DNA of 64,000 nt from Adineta ricciae. Its lineage: Eukaryota > Rotifera > Eurotatoria > Adinetida > Adinetidae. The notes under the pieces are model-generated. The model did no database searches. It was not told where the DNA came from and saw nothing but the letters and a program-made list of their open reading frames with translations. The stretch spans positions 682,001-746,000 of the forward strand of contig CAJNOJ010000012.1 of assembly GCA_905250025.1 (NCBI GenBank), in the 5' to 3' direction. Position numbers and translations under genes: made by a program. This document shows, piece after piece, positions 1 through 9,165 of the stretch. The stretch's first letter is position 1. Each line of letters opens with the position of its first letter.

Positions 1-650
1 CAGTATGAAATTAGGCATGACAATATTCACAAATGTTCCCGACAAAACAACGATGACATCGTCAGTTTGACACAAATGCTCGAATTCACTCAGGAAGCGA
101 TGAGCATCATAGTATAATTTACAATTTTCACCATTGATTTCCGCAAATATACGAATGATATGTTTTGTTCGAGAATTTATGGATGAAAGTCCACCATCGC
201 ATCTTCATCGATTCGCACTACACTGTTATTTCGAGAGTCAGTGTCCAATACTATGTATGATTCTTCCATGAACGAAATAAGTTCGAAGAAGAAGTGTTGT
301 TTAGTCATCGATGCGTATGAGTAAACAGAAACAAAGTAAATGGTTTTCTTTCGCGTTCCGTCATGATGAGTTGTAATTTGAATCAATTTAGACAAAATGT
401 GGATGGAAAATGTCAGGCTAAAGAGGTGAAAATGGCAACCGATGGATATGAATAGACAAGTAGTAAAAAGTCATATCCCTTCTTCACCCTGGGAATGAAA
501 TCCTGAAATAAATTTACTGTTTCGTGATCACTAAAAGTTTCAAGGACGATATACAAACAAAGATCTTCTTGTCTAAAATGCTTTTCTTTTTGGTCATTCA
601 CGCACGACGAAATGACATCGGACGCTTTTGACTGTTGACTGAGGAGAAAA
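1..650 (-). pseudogene. Degenerate hypothetical gene, copy 1
   Basis: On the minus strand, downstream of the 135-aa gene, coding-like segments line up with those at 28351-29030 but frames are broken in both copies. Here the segment ending at 177 loses one base after its Val-Asp-Phe, relative to the other copy, and reaches a stop. Nearer position 1, two bases are missing where the other copy reads Cys-Glu-Glu, giving a second frameshift before a conserved stretch with the motif VIVVLSGT. Between copies there is also a clean 3-base indel in a Phe run, which suggests it was once coding. Function not recognised; the VIVVLSGT region loosely recalls the N-terminal region of rotifer TPR/ADP-ribosyltransferase-like proteins, but this is weak. 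Alternatively it could be short exons of a real gene. Confidence 0.35.
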
Positions 651-779
651 ATTGTTTCGAAAAATGAAATAGTGAAATGTAACGTGAGTCATTTGCAAGA
701 GAACGGAATGAAAAAGAAAATAACGTGTGTATATTTCTGTTTGTTCTACAGCGATACAATGTAGATCATAAAACTGAAA

Positions 780-1187
780 TTAAGCGCGAACATCTTCAAT
801 ATACTGTTCAAATACTTTCAAACAATCATCAAAATTATAGAATTTCGTTGGTTTCTTGTTGCAAAAGTTTTCATTATTTTGAATTGCGTCGTATCCATTC
901 ATTCCACCGAGTAAATGAACGTAAAATCTGTCAGGTGCATCACGTCGAGACATATCCATGGAGAAACCAAAAGAGCATCCAAATCCCACAGAAACATTGG
1001 CGATTTCTACCATATGAGATGGTCGTTGTTTAAAAACATCCAGTTCTCGTTGAAGCGCTTCTAATGACAAAACGCCTGTTGTCTTATTCAATTGTGTCAA
1101 CTGATCTTGTGTCAATCCCAATATTTTCTCAATAATGTCGTTCACAGTCGATAGTAATCCATCAGTTTGTAATTCACCAAAATTCAT
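780..1187 (-). CDS. Hypothetical 135-aa protein, copy 1
   Basis: Complete 135-codon frame starting with Met-Asn-Phe-Gly and ending with TAA. The copy at 29135-29542 has exactly the same length and start and stop positions, with about a dozen scattered amino-acid differences and no indel, which supports a real protein. It looks soluble: an amphipathic first 55 residues rich in Leu/Gln (possible helices), then a Gly/Phe-rich middle (GFGCSFGFSMDM) and a C-terminal half with YVHLLGGMNGYDAI. No signal peptide or membrane segment. I do not recognise the family. It is divergent from the membrane-protein gene at 1643, with about 455 bp between them. Confidence 0.6.
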   Translation of the reverse strand: MNFGELQTDGLLSTVNDIIEKILGLTQDQLTQLNKTTGVLSLEALQRELDVFKQRPSHMVEIANVSVGFGCSFGFSMDMSRRDAPDRFYVHLLGGMNGYDAIQNNENFCNKKPTKFYNFDDCLKVFEQYIEDVRA

Positions 1188-1642
1188 TGTTTTTTGTTCT
1201 TCGGCGATTATAGAATGTGCTTTTATACTTATTTTTCGCTCCTTCTGACATAAACGAAGCCTTTTCGACGAAAAAGAATGTTATCGAAAAATAAACCGCC
1301 GCACTACATTTTCTACTGTTACTTTACGTAAAAATTCTTTAAATCATAGCCAAGAAGGTGGCACAATCGCTCTGAGTCGGCGACAATCATCAGATGTCAT
1401 CCTTCTGTATCTTTTCTTCCTTAGTATACGATCGTAAGGGTCTCTGACGCAAATAATATTGACGATCGGATATCTCTATTTGTTGAATATATTAAATATA
1501 CATCATTGTCATTCTGTGTAACCTATAAGTCACATATGCATAAATATGCATTCAAATATTAGCTCACCATACAGATTACTCATATAAATTTACTAGATAT
1601 TCTTCATACGTATTTTGTTTTGAAAAACGTTGATTTCTTTCT
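1188..1642. other. Shared upstream region of two divergent genes
   Basis: No gene seen. It lies between the starts of the minus-strand 135-aa gene and the plus-strand membrane-protein gene, so it should hold both promoters. The homologous stretch 29543-29998 is strikingly alike, including the AT-rich part with two ATGCATAAATATGCATT-like palindromic words near 1535-1555. No TATA box or initiator can be assigned with confidence. Confidence 0.5.
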
Positions 1643-2674
1643 ATGGCATCGATTGGTGTTCCTGTCTCTTCGTCGAATTTTAGTATTGATTCAGAAATGT
1701 ATGTATTTCAATCAACACTGGAACTGTTTCAGGGAATCAGTGATAAAATCATTCTCTCTATCTACTCCATTGTACTTCTCGTTAGTGTTATACAGACATT
1801 CTGGACGAATAAACATGTCGATCGATTCTTAGCTTTCATGATGGAAGCGTATTCTGATGGAAAATTTGGATCAAGTCAAATATATTATCGTCAACGAATT
1901 ATCACCTGTTATCGATACGACCAACGATATTCTTACATTCCCAATCCGAATCGATCCGTCCTACTTATATTCGCCATTCATATTCAAACCTTTCTAATGA
2001 TCGGAATTCAAACAGTATTCGATCGACGAAAAGAAACTATTAATGATTGCTGGTCATTTCATATGCCATATGAAGTACTTCAATGTGAAGACCAAAGAGA
2101 TCCATGTGGATATAACGATACTGCAGGAACGAGCCCAAAATGCGCGTTTTATCACTTTGAAATGACCAACCTAATCACGGTAGTCACGTCGATTGTTACT
2201 TGGCATTATGCTCTGAGATATTTCGCTGTGAAATTGATTCGATTCGCTCGTTGGGCAATGTTTCGTGATAATGACCAACCGCGAAAAGTATGCTGGTGCT
2301 GTTGTCTGGCAACACCGCGCTGTTTACGAATTGCAATGTACTTTCAATATGGGTTTTTCTGGGTCAATATGTTGGCTGTCGTTTTGTGTGGTTTCATATT
2401 GAATATAATGATCTTTCGTTTGTCAATGAACACATTCGGGTCCGTTTGGGCACCAATAATCATAGCAGCAGATGGAATATGCTCACTATTCTTATCAGTG
2501 GGACCTGAATTATTACAAAACTGGCTGAATGCAACCATGAATGGTAAAGTCCTGTTAATTGTAGAACAACAAGAGTTGTACCTGAACAAGGTCGAACCAT
2601 TAGTTTCCTTGATCGACGAGAAAGATGAAGTGCCGACATCATCCAATGCCAAATGTCGAGGTTGTTGTTGCTAA
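1643..2674 (+). CDS. Multi-pass membrane protein of unknown family, copy 1
   Basis: Single-exon 343-residue frame, preserved in full at 29999-31030. By eye it has four or five hydrophobic segments: about residues 36-53, 105-125, 172-195, 235-262 and 268-290. Between the second and third lies a loop with four Cys (CW, QCED, DPCGY, PKC), probably extracellular and disulfide-bonded. A cytoplasmic-looking loop carries a CWCCC cluster, and the C-terminus ends CRGCCC; both clusters resemble palmitoylation sites. The conserved YIPNPNRS follows the first long hydrophilic region. The start at 1643 is the first ATG in frame; an overlapping frame from 1620 is a shadow. No known channel or receptor family was recognised; it may be lineage-specific. 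Confidence 0.75.
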   Translation: MASIGVPVSSSNFSIDSEMYVFQSTLELFQGISDKIILSIYSIVLLVSVIQTFWTNKHVDRFLAFMMEAYSDGKFGSSQIYYRQRIITCYRYDQRYSYIPNPNRSVLLIFAIHIQTFLMIGIQTVFDRRKETINDCWSFHMPYEVLQCEDQRDPCGYNDTAGTSPKCAFYHFEMTNLITVVTSIVTWHYALRYFAVKLIRFARWAMFRDNDQPRKVCWCCCLATPRCLRIAMYFQYGFFWVNMLAVVLCGFILNIMIFRLSMNTFGSVWAPIIIAADGICSLFLSVGPELLQNWLNATMNGKVLLIVEQQELYLNKVEPLVSLIDEKDEVPTSSNAKCRGCCC

Positions 2675-3036
2675 TGTCTGTGATACATTTTTTACTGTGT
2701 CTACCCATTGTATTCATTTCTTGTTAATATCACCTAGACTATCATAGTCGAGACGCTATTATGTGTCGTTCGTACTGTTTTCATGATTAAATGACAAAAA
2801 ATTTTGAAGTTCAATAAATTATAAATCAATTCATCTTACTCGCTGCCAGTGTCTTAAAACATTTCGTCTAATAATCTTTGGTATCATTCAGTGCAAAGTG
2901 CCTCCTAAGACAATCGGTTTTATTTATCATACGCTCTGATATTTATTTGTAATAATAGTGAAACAACAACATGTCTTACAAACATTTATTCGATAGCACT
3001 TCATTGGAGTAGAGTTCAAAGGATAGGACGAGATTT
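2675..3036. other. Convergent 3' intergenic region
   Basis: No gene. It separates the 3' ends of the membrane-protein gene (plus) and the NRPS-like gene (minus), so it holds both 3' UTRs. An AATAAA lies at 2813 for the plus gene. Several TTTATT words between about 2929 and 2990 could be AATAAA signals for the minus gene. The equivalent region of the other copy is 31031-31387. Confidence 0.5.
2813..2818 (+). promoter_or_regulatory. Candidate poly(A) signal of membrane-protein gene
   Basis: AATAAA about 140 bases after the stop codon of the 343-aa gene. The same word is kept at the equivalent place (31169) in the second copy. Confidence 0.5.
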
Positions 3037-6000
3037 TCAGGTAGAATGTCTAATTGGAATGCCTTGCCAAGAGGTTTGAGGAGGAATTACTTCGCCTTTG
3101 ATTACTAAACTTAATGGTCCTAATTTCGAAGCTGTGCTTAAGCGTGTATTGGGTAACATCCTTGCTGAATAGGCAAGATTTGCTTGATCTTCAATACTGA
3201 TTTCAGCCATTTTCATCACACGATCTTCGAACAAATGAGTTTGAAGTTCTGTTCCAGCATCGAGCACAACCTGATTGCCGATATTAATTAAATCGAATTC
3301 AGTAATTTCAATTGTATTAATGTAACAATACTGGCCAATTCTTACACCAAAACAACGCAAGACGGGAGCGATCAGGAAAGTTCCACGCAAAAATTCCAAT
3401 AAAAGTCCTGCAGCTAATTGCTCGAAAGTGACTGTAACGAAATCCGATAACCACACGAACCAACTCCATAGAGGATAATAATTAGTTCGATATTTTCCCA
3501 CCAGCAACCATTTCAGAGCAATACAAAGCAATGTAGATGGTATTGCAAGTATAGCGAAGTATAAAAGAGGTACGAGAAATAATGAATAGCCAAAATCAGC
3601 GGACTCGTTCAATTGCTCGAAGATCTGAGTCGCTATACCGATTTCTAGAACAATGACAATTCGCGGTAGAAACACACGCACTGTATCGATACAAAAACGT
3701 TGAACAATCACAGAGATGTTGGGTTGGTATGTCAAGTTTTCTGAAATATCACCAGCAACTTGTTCTCGATTCGGCAAGATAAACGCTGGTGAACCAAGAC
3801 ACGATTGTTTTGCTTGCATGCCATCAGCAACGAGAGACATGCATCCAATTAAACATTCATTCGGTATTTGCTTTCCGTCGGGAACGATAGCGGTATTTCC
3901 AATGAAAACACGTTTGCCAATCGTTGTCCGTTGTAAATGCATCTGCCCGAATCGAATGTATGGATCACAAAGAAGAACATTGTCAGCGATGAAACATTCA
4001 TCACCGATTTCAACTAACGAATGAACCATTCCTATCGCCGTCGATACTTCACAACGATTACCAATCTTCATTCCTAATGTTCGGAGAAAAGGCACCATAT
4101 ACAGCGTAGCATAAAATGTATGGATAATATGTAATGCAATGTCAAGAACTCGATCGAATAACCATTTTCGTATGTAAACAAATGATTGCGTACTGTAGAC
4201 GCCTACCGTTAGAGTACCAATAAACAAAAAGCGAATAACAACGATTTGTACAATAACTAAACATGTATATAAGATGCCAACAGGAACACCGAAGATAAAC
4301 ACTTCTATCCAGTCGTTAACTGATTTTAAATCTACATATTCGAAGAGAATAAGACCTGGAATCGTTGGAATAAAATAGAAGAATGGTATGAAGAAAACAA
4401 CGATCACAGTGAAAATGATTGGAGTGATTAGAGATTTGAATTTATTCTTGGTTGTGCCGTAAGTCAATGCTCCTATATCGACATTATGCGAATAGGTAGC
4501 TGGCGAGCCATGCCATACTTCGCCGGTAGGTACGGATGTATTAGATGGCAGAAAGGATAAATCATCTAATTCAGAATAATCATTCATTTTTGTTTGTCCA
4601 TTTAGTACACTTCGACTTCCGACATAAACATATCTGTCGATACAAATGCGACGAAATTTCAACGTATAATCTTCGACAAAGGCGGTCTGAAAATGCACTT
4701 CTGATGATATGGTGGTTTCATTATCGATTTCCAATAGATCAGGTGCGGCACAACTGATAGAGCCCAAATGAACATTACGGCCAATTCTTGCACCGAGAAG
4801 TCGATAATATATACTCATCAATGGGCTATCCGCTAATACACCTTCCATAGCTAGATTTCGTAATTGCTCGACAGTCCACCAGCGCAGGTACATCCAACCC
4901 CATAATGGAAAGTCACCTTCTTTATATCGACCAATCAGTATCCATTTGATTAAAACAGGAAAACTGTATCGAACTATCATTGTAACAACTAGTGTTCCAT
5001 AGGCGACAAGACATGCATAGCCAAGATCATGTTCGTGCAACAGTAAAACAAACGTTATGTATGGTAAAAGAAGTTCCATGGAGGCAATTGTACCGAGTAT
5101 CAACATTACTAGTAATTGGTAAATGCTACACAGAATGATTCTTGTCAGAGAAGGTTTAACGTAAGCAGCAAAAGGTTTCGCGATGCTTTCGTCGTTCTTC
5201 TTTTCAATGGATTGATTAGTTAACCGTTCAGCAAGTTTAGTTGCGGTTTTGCATTCGTACAAATCGTGCAGAGCAACACTTGGAAAGTATTTTCGTAATT
5301 CAGCGATTGTAAGTGCGGCGATCAATGAATGACCACCAAGATCGAGGAAAAAATCATTATTTGGCTTTACTTGTTGATGTGGAAAACTCTTCTGAAAAGT
5401 ATTAATAACAACGTCGATTGGTTGACTATTCCCATTTGGCTCGTTGATAGTATGCTCTACTGCAATGTTGGAATTAATTTCTACTTTGGAAAGTTTTGGT
5501 TTTTTCATGTCATCTATTAACAAGAGAGCTTTGCGATCTATTTTGCCGCTGGGTAATCGAGGCATTGCTCCATCGACTTTAATTAATCGATCAGGTACCA
5601 TGTAAGAAGGCAGCCGTTGTCTGAGTTCTTCTCGCATTTGTGATTCGGTCAAGTTGCCCACGACGAAAGCGATCAACTGCTCATGAACAACAGCCACAGC
5701 AGCAGATATAACTTGACCTTCTAATCGGAGTAATTCCTGTTCGATTTCATCAAGTTCCATACGAAAACCGCGAAGTTTAACTTGAGAATCAATTCGTTCG
5801 TGGAAAAAGATCTGCCCGTTTTGAATCGACACACGATCACCTGTGCGATAACCGTATTCCGTGAATTTTTCTTTAGTCAGTGCTTCACGATTAACATAAC
5901 CCAGAGCAACACCTGGTCCGCGTATACATAATTCACCGATTGTTGTAGAAGTTGGCTGACCCGTCTCCTCATCGAGGAAACAACATACATAATTAGGTAA

Positions 6001-6079
6001 CGGAGCACCGATGCTAATTGGTTGGCCAGGACGCAGAGATTGCACAGTAGCAGCAACTGTTATTTCAGTAGGACCATAC
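3037..6079 (-). CDS. NRPS-like poly-amino-acid synthetase, copy 1 (3' part)
   Basis: This is the larger second exon of the gene seen complete at 31388-35384; the 5' end is cut off by the N at 6080. What remains starts at the adenylation core motif YGPTE and holds YRTGD, RGFRMELDEIE, the A10 motif LPSGKIDRKAL, a carrier domain with LGGHSL (phosphopantetheine Ser), then about 730 residues alternating hydrophobic segments with left-handed beta-helix-like repeats. There is no condensation or thioesterase domain. This layout is that of bacterial epsilon-poly-L-lysine synthetase-type enzymes. The frame is open throughout. Its missing first exon is probably the fragment at 41563-42379. The apparent N-terminal extension read across the N is artificial. 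Confidence 0.85.
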
Positions 6080-6080
6080 N
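6080..6080. other. Single-N assembly join 1
   Basis: One undetermined base. To its left is the NRPS-like gene on the minus strand; to its right a glutamate-receptor tail on the plus strand. Both genes are cut mid-domain. In the homologous copy the NRPS frame continues without interruption at 34430, so the join is not biological. Some scaffolders write a single n where contigs are linked with zero or negative estimated gap. Confidence 0.9.
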
Positions 6081-6534
6081 CTATGTCACGAACAGTGTTT
6101 ATTGTGACTTGATGACTGTTGGTGTTGAATTCAGTCAAAGTTCCTATCATTTGCCGATCAAAAAGGGTTGGATATACGAAGATGAACTCAATGCTGGTAT
6201 TTTATCCTTGATCGAGTCTGAGGAACTGGAACGAATACAAACTAAATGGTTCCGAACACAGCGTTGTAGTAGTGCGAATGCATTCGATGCGAAAACAAGT
6301 TCATTGTCATTGAAACAGACCGGCGGTGTATTTATTGTGTTTCTGATTTTTGGTGTAATAGCTGTCATTATACAAGCTTCTTCCGTAATACGAGAATACA
6401 TCTTATCCCGTAAAGATGCATCTTCACAGAATAACGGGACCCCGGAATCAGCTCCACCCACTCCGGATATTCATCTGACCCCCCTGTCAACTGTTTCCCA
6501 ACGGAACTCCGACCGATTCCGAAACTTCCACTGA
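6081..6534 (+). CDS. Ionotropic glutamate receptor, C-terminal fragment
   Basis: After the N, the frame begins inside the S2 half of the ligand-binding domain and reads about 150 residues to a TGA. Recognisable are YCDLMTVGVEFSQSSYHLPI followed by a conserved-style stretch with LNAGILSLIESEELERIQ and TKWF, as in the end of S2 of animal iGluRs. The hydrophobic M4 helix (GGVFIVFLIFGVIAVIIQAS) and a short Ser/Pro-rich cytoplasmic tail follow. The product would be a ligand-gated cation channel subunit. Everything upstream (ATD, S1, pore, first part of S2) is missing because the assembled piece begins here. Which iGluR subfamily cannot be told from this part. Confidence 0.85.
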
Positions 6535-7118
6535 TTGCGGAGTCGGATGACTACGCTAATATTGCTAATGTTTCTCTTTTTTTTATCAAATTATATTAAA
6601 ATAGAATTAATCAAGGCTAGATGAGCAATGGTTTTAACGATGAGAATCTAGTTTGACGTATCGTTACTTGTGCATCATAATCAGTAACTAACTTCAATTA
6701 TTATTTTGATTGCAGAAAATTCTCAGGGTCAGTCCAATGTACAAACGTTACGAACTATTCAACGTAGATGTTTATTTCTTAGTCGAACTTGTAATACCAC
6801 GCATAAGTAGAATGTTAATGAACGAATCATGATCATGCCTAACGAGCTTGTTTATTTCATTACTTGCGTCTTTTATATTTATTATTTCAGGGAGATTGTA
6901 CGACGAAGAATTTCGACAAGAATGACTTGTTGGCAATCGACTACACAGCAACCATTCTAACTCATTTTCTCCATTAAAAAAACAGTGCAACATGAAGAAA
7001 AACCGGATGGAATGCACTGTCTTTATTTGTAATATTAGTGAAAGAAGATGTTGTTTGTCGAGAGTCAAGACCTCATAATAAAAAGAAATACAAAGAAGCG
7101 ACCTTTGAAAAACATTAT
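6535..7118. other. Intergenic, convergent 3' ends
   Basis: No gene seen between the glutamate-receptor tail and the minus-strand GPCR. AT-rich; short frames on the minus strand at 6772-7122 have no recognisable content. Confidence 0.5.
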
Positions 7119-8084
7119 TCATTCATATATAGTTTCTTGCATACCGACGGGAATAACTCGATAATGTTTTAAAGTAAAAAGATCTCTCACTGACGATCGG
7201 ATTGTCGCTCGAAGACGCGCTGAAGAAAGAAAGTAGATGTAGAATGACGAAGCAAAATTTAACGACACAATAAACAAAGTGATTTGATCAATCAGAAGTT
7301 CAACAACGATCTGATCATAACTTCTCATCGCACGTCCATCCACCGTTGCTATTGTATAAATAAGAAATATGCTTCGGGGTAGTGTACATAGAACACTGAA
7401 GACCGTTTGTGCAATCATCATTCTTGTCATCTGTTGTTCCCACATTGATGAACGCGCTCGAACAGGTTGTTGTTGTTGTTGAACATGACTGTGTGTGACA
7501 AGACGAATATTACGATACGTCAACATACAGAATATCATCAGAACAAAAAGCGGAAGAAGAGTAGAGAAGATGGGTGCAAGAAAATACACAGAAACTCGAG
7601 CAAAAAAAGCATTCGTGAATACACAACTAGATATCGATGGAAGTACATCACAGTAGATTAGATAAGGAATGTTGATCAACGTCCACACAATAAAAGGAAA
7701 CGGAAAAATACAACGAGCAGTATGAAGTGAACTGAGCTGACGGACAGTGACAGATCTTGATGTGCATGCCCACCGATCGAATGCGGATAAACAAAGAAAT
7801 GTCATCGCAGATGCAACTGTTAACTGACTAAAGAAAACCAAGAGTTTACATGAAACGGAAGATGTTGACATGGATGTCGACGGAATACTCTGAAGAAGAA
7901 CAATCAACAGAATGGCAACATCGGAGAGTGATTGGCCAACAACATAATAAACAGTTGGGGAATGTCGACATTGTTTTGTTGTAGTGAAAACAATGAGAGA
8001 AACGAAAGCGCCTGGTACTCCGATAGAGAAAAGGATGATCGGAGACCAAAAAGAAAGATCAGCAGCTGCTTGAAGAACGGACAT
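7119..8084 (-). CDS. Class A (rhodopsin-like) orphan GPCR, copy 1
   Basis: Intronless 321-residue seven-transmembrane protein. Hydrophobic helices begin near residues 15, 47, 82, 127, 165, 220 and 262. Class A marks: Asp55 in TM2 (SLSDVAILL), DRW at 103-105 in place of DRY at the end of TM3, Cys79 before TM3 paired with a Cys in loop 2 (SISSCVF). A polyglutamine run (QQQQQ) lies in the third intracellular loop. The NPxxY of TM7 is not evident; SFYIYFLSS occupies the place. It resembles the large orphan, peptide-receptor-like families of rotifers. Nearly identical to the gene at 22007 up to residue about 305, after which the C-terminal tails are unrelated. Confidence 0.85.
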   Translation of the reverse strand: MSVLQAAADLSFWSPIILFSIGVPGAFVSLIVFTTTKQCRHSPTVYYVVGQSLSDVAILLIVLLQSIPSTSMSTSSVSCKLLVFFSQLTVASAMTFLCLSAFDRWACTSRSVTVRQLSSLHTARCIFPFPFIVWTLINIPYLIYCDVLPSISSCVFTNAFFARVSVYFLAPIFSTLLPLFVLMIFCMLTYRNIRLVTHSHVQQQQQPVRARSSMWEQQMTRMMIAQTVFSVLCTLPRSIFLIYTIATVDGRAMRSYDQIVVELLIDQITLFIVSLNFASSFYIYFLSSARLRATIRSSVRDLFTLKHYRVIPVGMQETIYE

Positions 8085-8090
8085 GTTTTA
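7163..8090. repeat. GPCR duplication unit, copy 1
   Basis: About 928 bases match 22072-22999 in the same orientation with only a handful of differences. The match starts about 6 bases upstream of the GPCR start codon and stops about 45 bases short of its stop codon. Flanks on both sides are unrelated, so the duplicated or converted tract is practically the coding sequence alone. Confidence 0.85.
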
Positions 8091-9165
8091 TTTTGATGTT
8101 TCAATGGAAACTATATGTAGATCGAATTCTCTCTGCTAGCGACGGAATATGGTCATGAGCATCTTCGCCATATGTCGTATCAACAATGACATAACTTAGT
8201 TTTTGAATAAAAAATCCGTTACAGAGAAATTAACACAAATATATATTTGTGCATTTTATACAAGCAGAGAGATACGGTACTCAGTGAAAAAGTACCTACG
8301 TGAAAAATACGACATGCTGGAAAATATGAGATGAGATGTCTTTTCATTTGCAAATTACAAATGCACTCATTCATACCAGTTAAATAGTTTTTTTGATTCT
8401 GAAAGCAATATTCTCAACGCGCGAATAATTAAAGAAAAGCAAATATTCGACTTTCTATTTATGTACATATTGATCTCATGCTTTTATTTTGATCGGCATG
8501 GGCGGTTTCATCGAGAGTGCACTACTAACACAATGAATCATGTCTTTTTCTTCAGTGCAATTTATTTGCTTTTCTCTCTAACAGAACTATTCATTTACAA
8601 AATCCGCTCAGTGCATATCTTATTTCGGTTGGCTTTTAGCGAAATGCACTATCATTGACAACAAGCCTTTGACAGGCATCTTCATACGTATCATCAGACC
8701 AGATCTTGCTAACACACATTGTCGGATAAGTGATCACTTGAATTTGATAGAATCTAGTATGTTTATGCGTGTATTATTAACGGAAAAATGAAGTCGATGT
8801 TTTTTTCTTCGGAAATTAATCACGTAACAGTTTACATTAGTCTTTTTTAACGAAACACCACGTGCTCGATGTTTTCTAGAGAAGAATGTTTGTGCATGCA
8901 TTATTAACGAGTTTGTTCGCTCGTTCGTTTTACGTCAATAAAACATAAAATCCTGAGAAGTGTTTATACAGAAATTAAAGAGCAATTACGCGTATGAAAA
9001 TGGATTTGCACACAATTTTGATCGTAAGAGAATGAGAAGCATAAATGCAATATTTTCTGACTGACGCATAGCTGCATAGGTGAGGGAAGAGATACTAACA
9101 TTTATACTTGAATACATCTTTGAAAACTAGCAGTTTTAGAAAAGCGTTTCCACTCTGAATTTCAC
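8085..9165. other. Intergenic, divergent upstream regions
   Basis: About 1.1 kb between the start of the minus-strand GPCR and the plus-strand flavin oxidase; both promoters should lie here. A 65-codon frame at 8461-8658 has no recognisable content. AT-rich homopolymer runs only; no mobile-element ends seen. Confidence 0.5.

Larger units (their letters stand above)
1..6079. repeat. Collinear homologous block, copy A1
   Basis: This piece matches 28351-34430 in the same orientation over its whole length: the 135-aa gene, the membrane-protein gene and the NRPS-like gene appear in the same order and spacing (offset about 28351-28356). The proteins differ by a few percent; the membrane protein shows about 20 substitutions in 343 residues by eye. 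The non-coding DNA between the genes is also clearly alignable, so this is a genomic block, not gene families that happen to be neighbours. It ends at an N inside the NRPS-like gene. Likely one allele or homeologue of the 28351 block. Confidence 0.9.

Noticed and set aside
725-1033. Plus-strand 102-aa frame, also present at 28993-29388
   Set aside because: It is antisense to the conserved 135-aa gene, which explains its conservation.
1620-1832. Small plus-strand frame overlapping the membrane-protein start
   Set aside because: Different frame from the conserved 343-aa protein; a shadow.
3037-6150. NRPS frame apparently extended upstream across the N at 6080
   Set aside because: The extra residues come from the antisense of the glutamate-receptor fragment; the homologous copy has a different, domain-matching sequence there.
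6022-6534. A plus-strand protein starting in NRPS sequence and ending as a glutamate receptor
   Set aside because: It reads through the N join; only the part after 6080 is receptor sequence.
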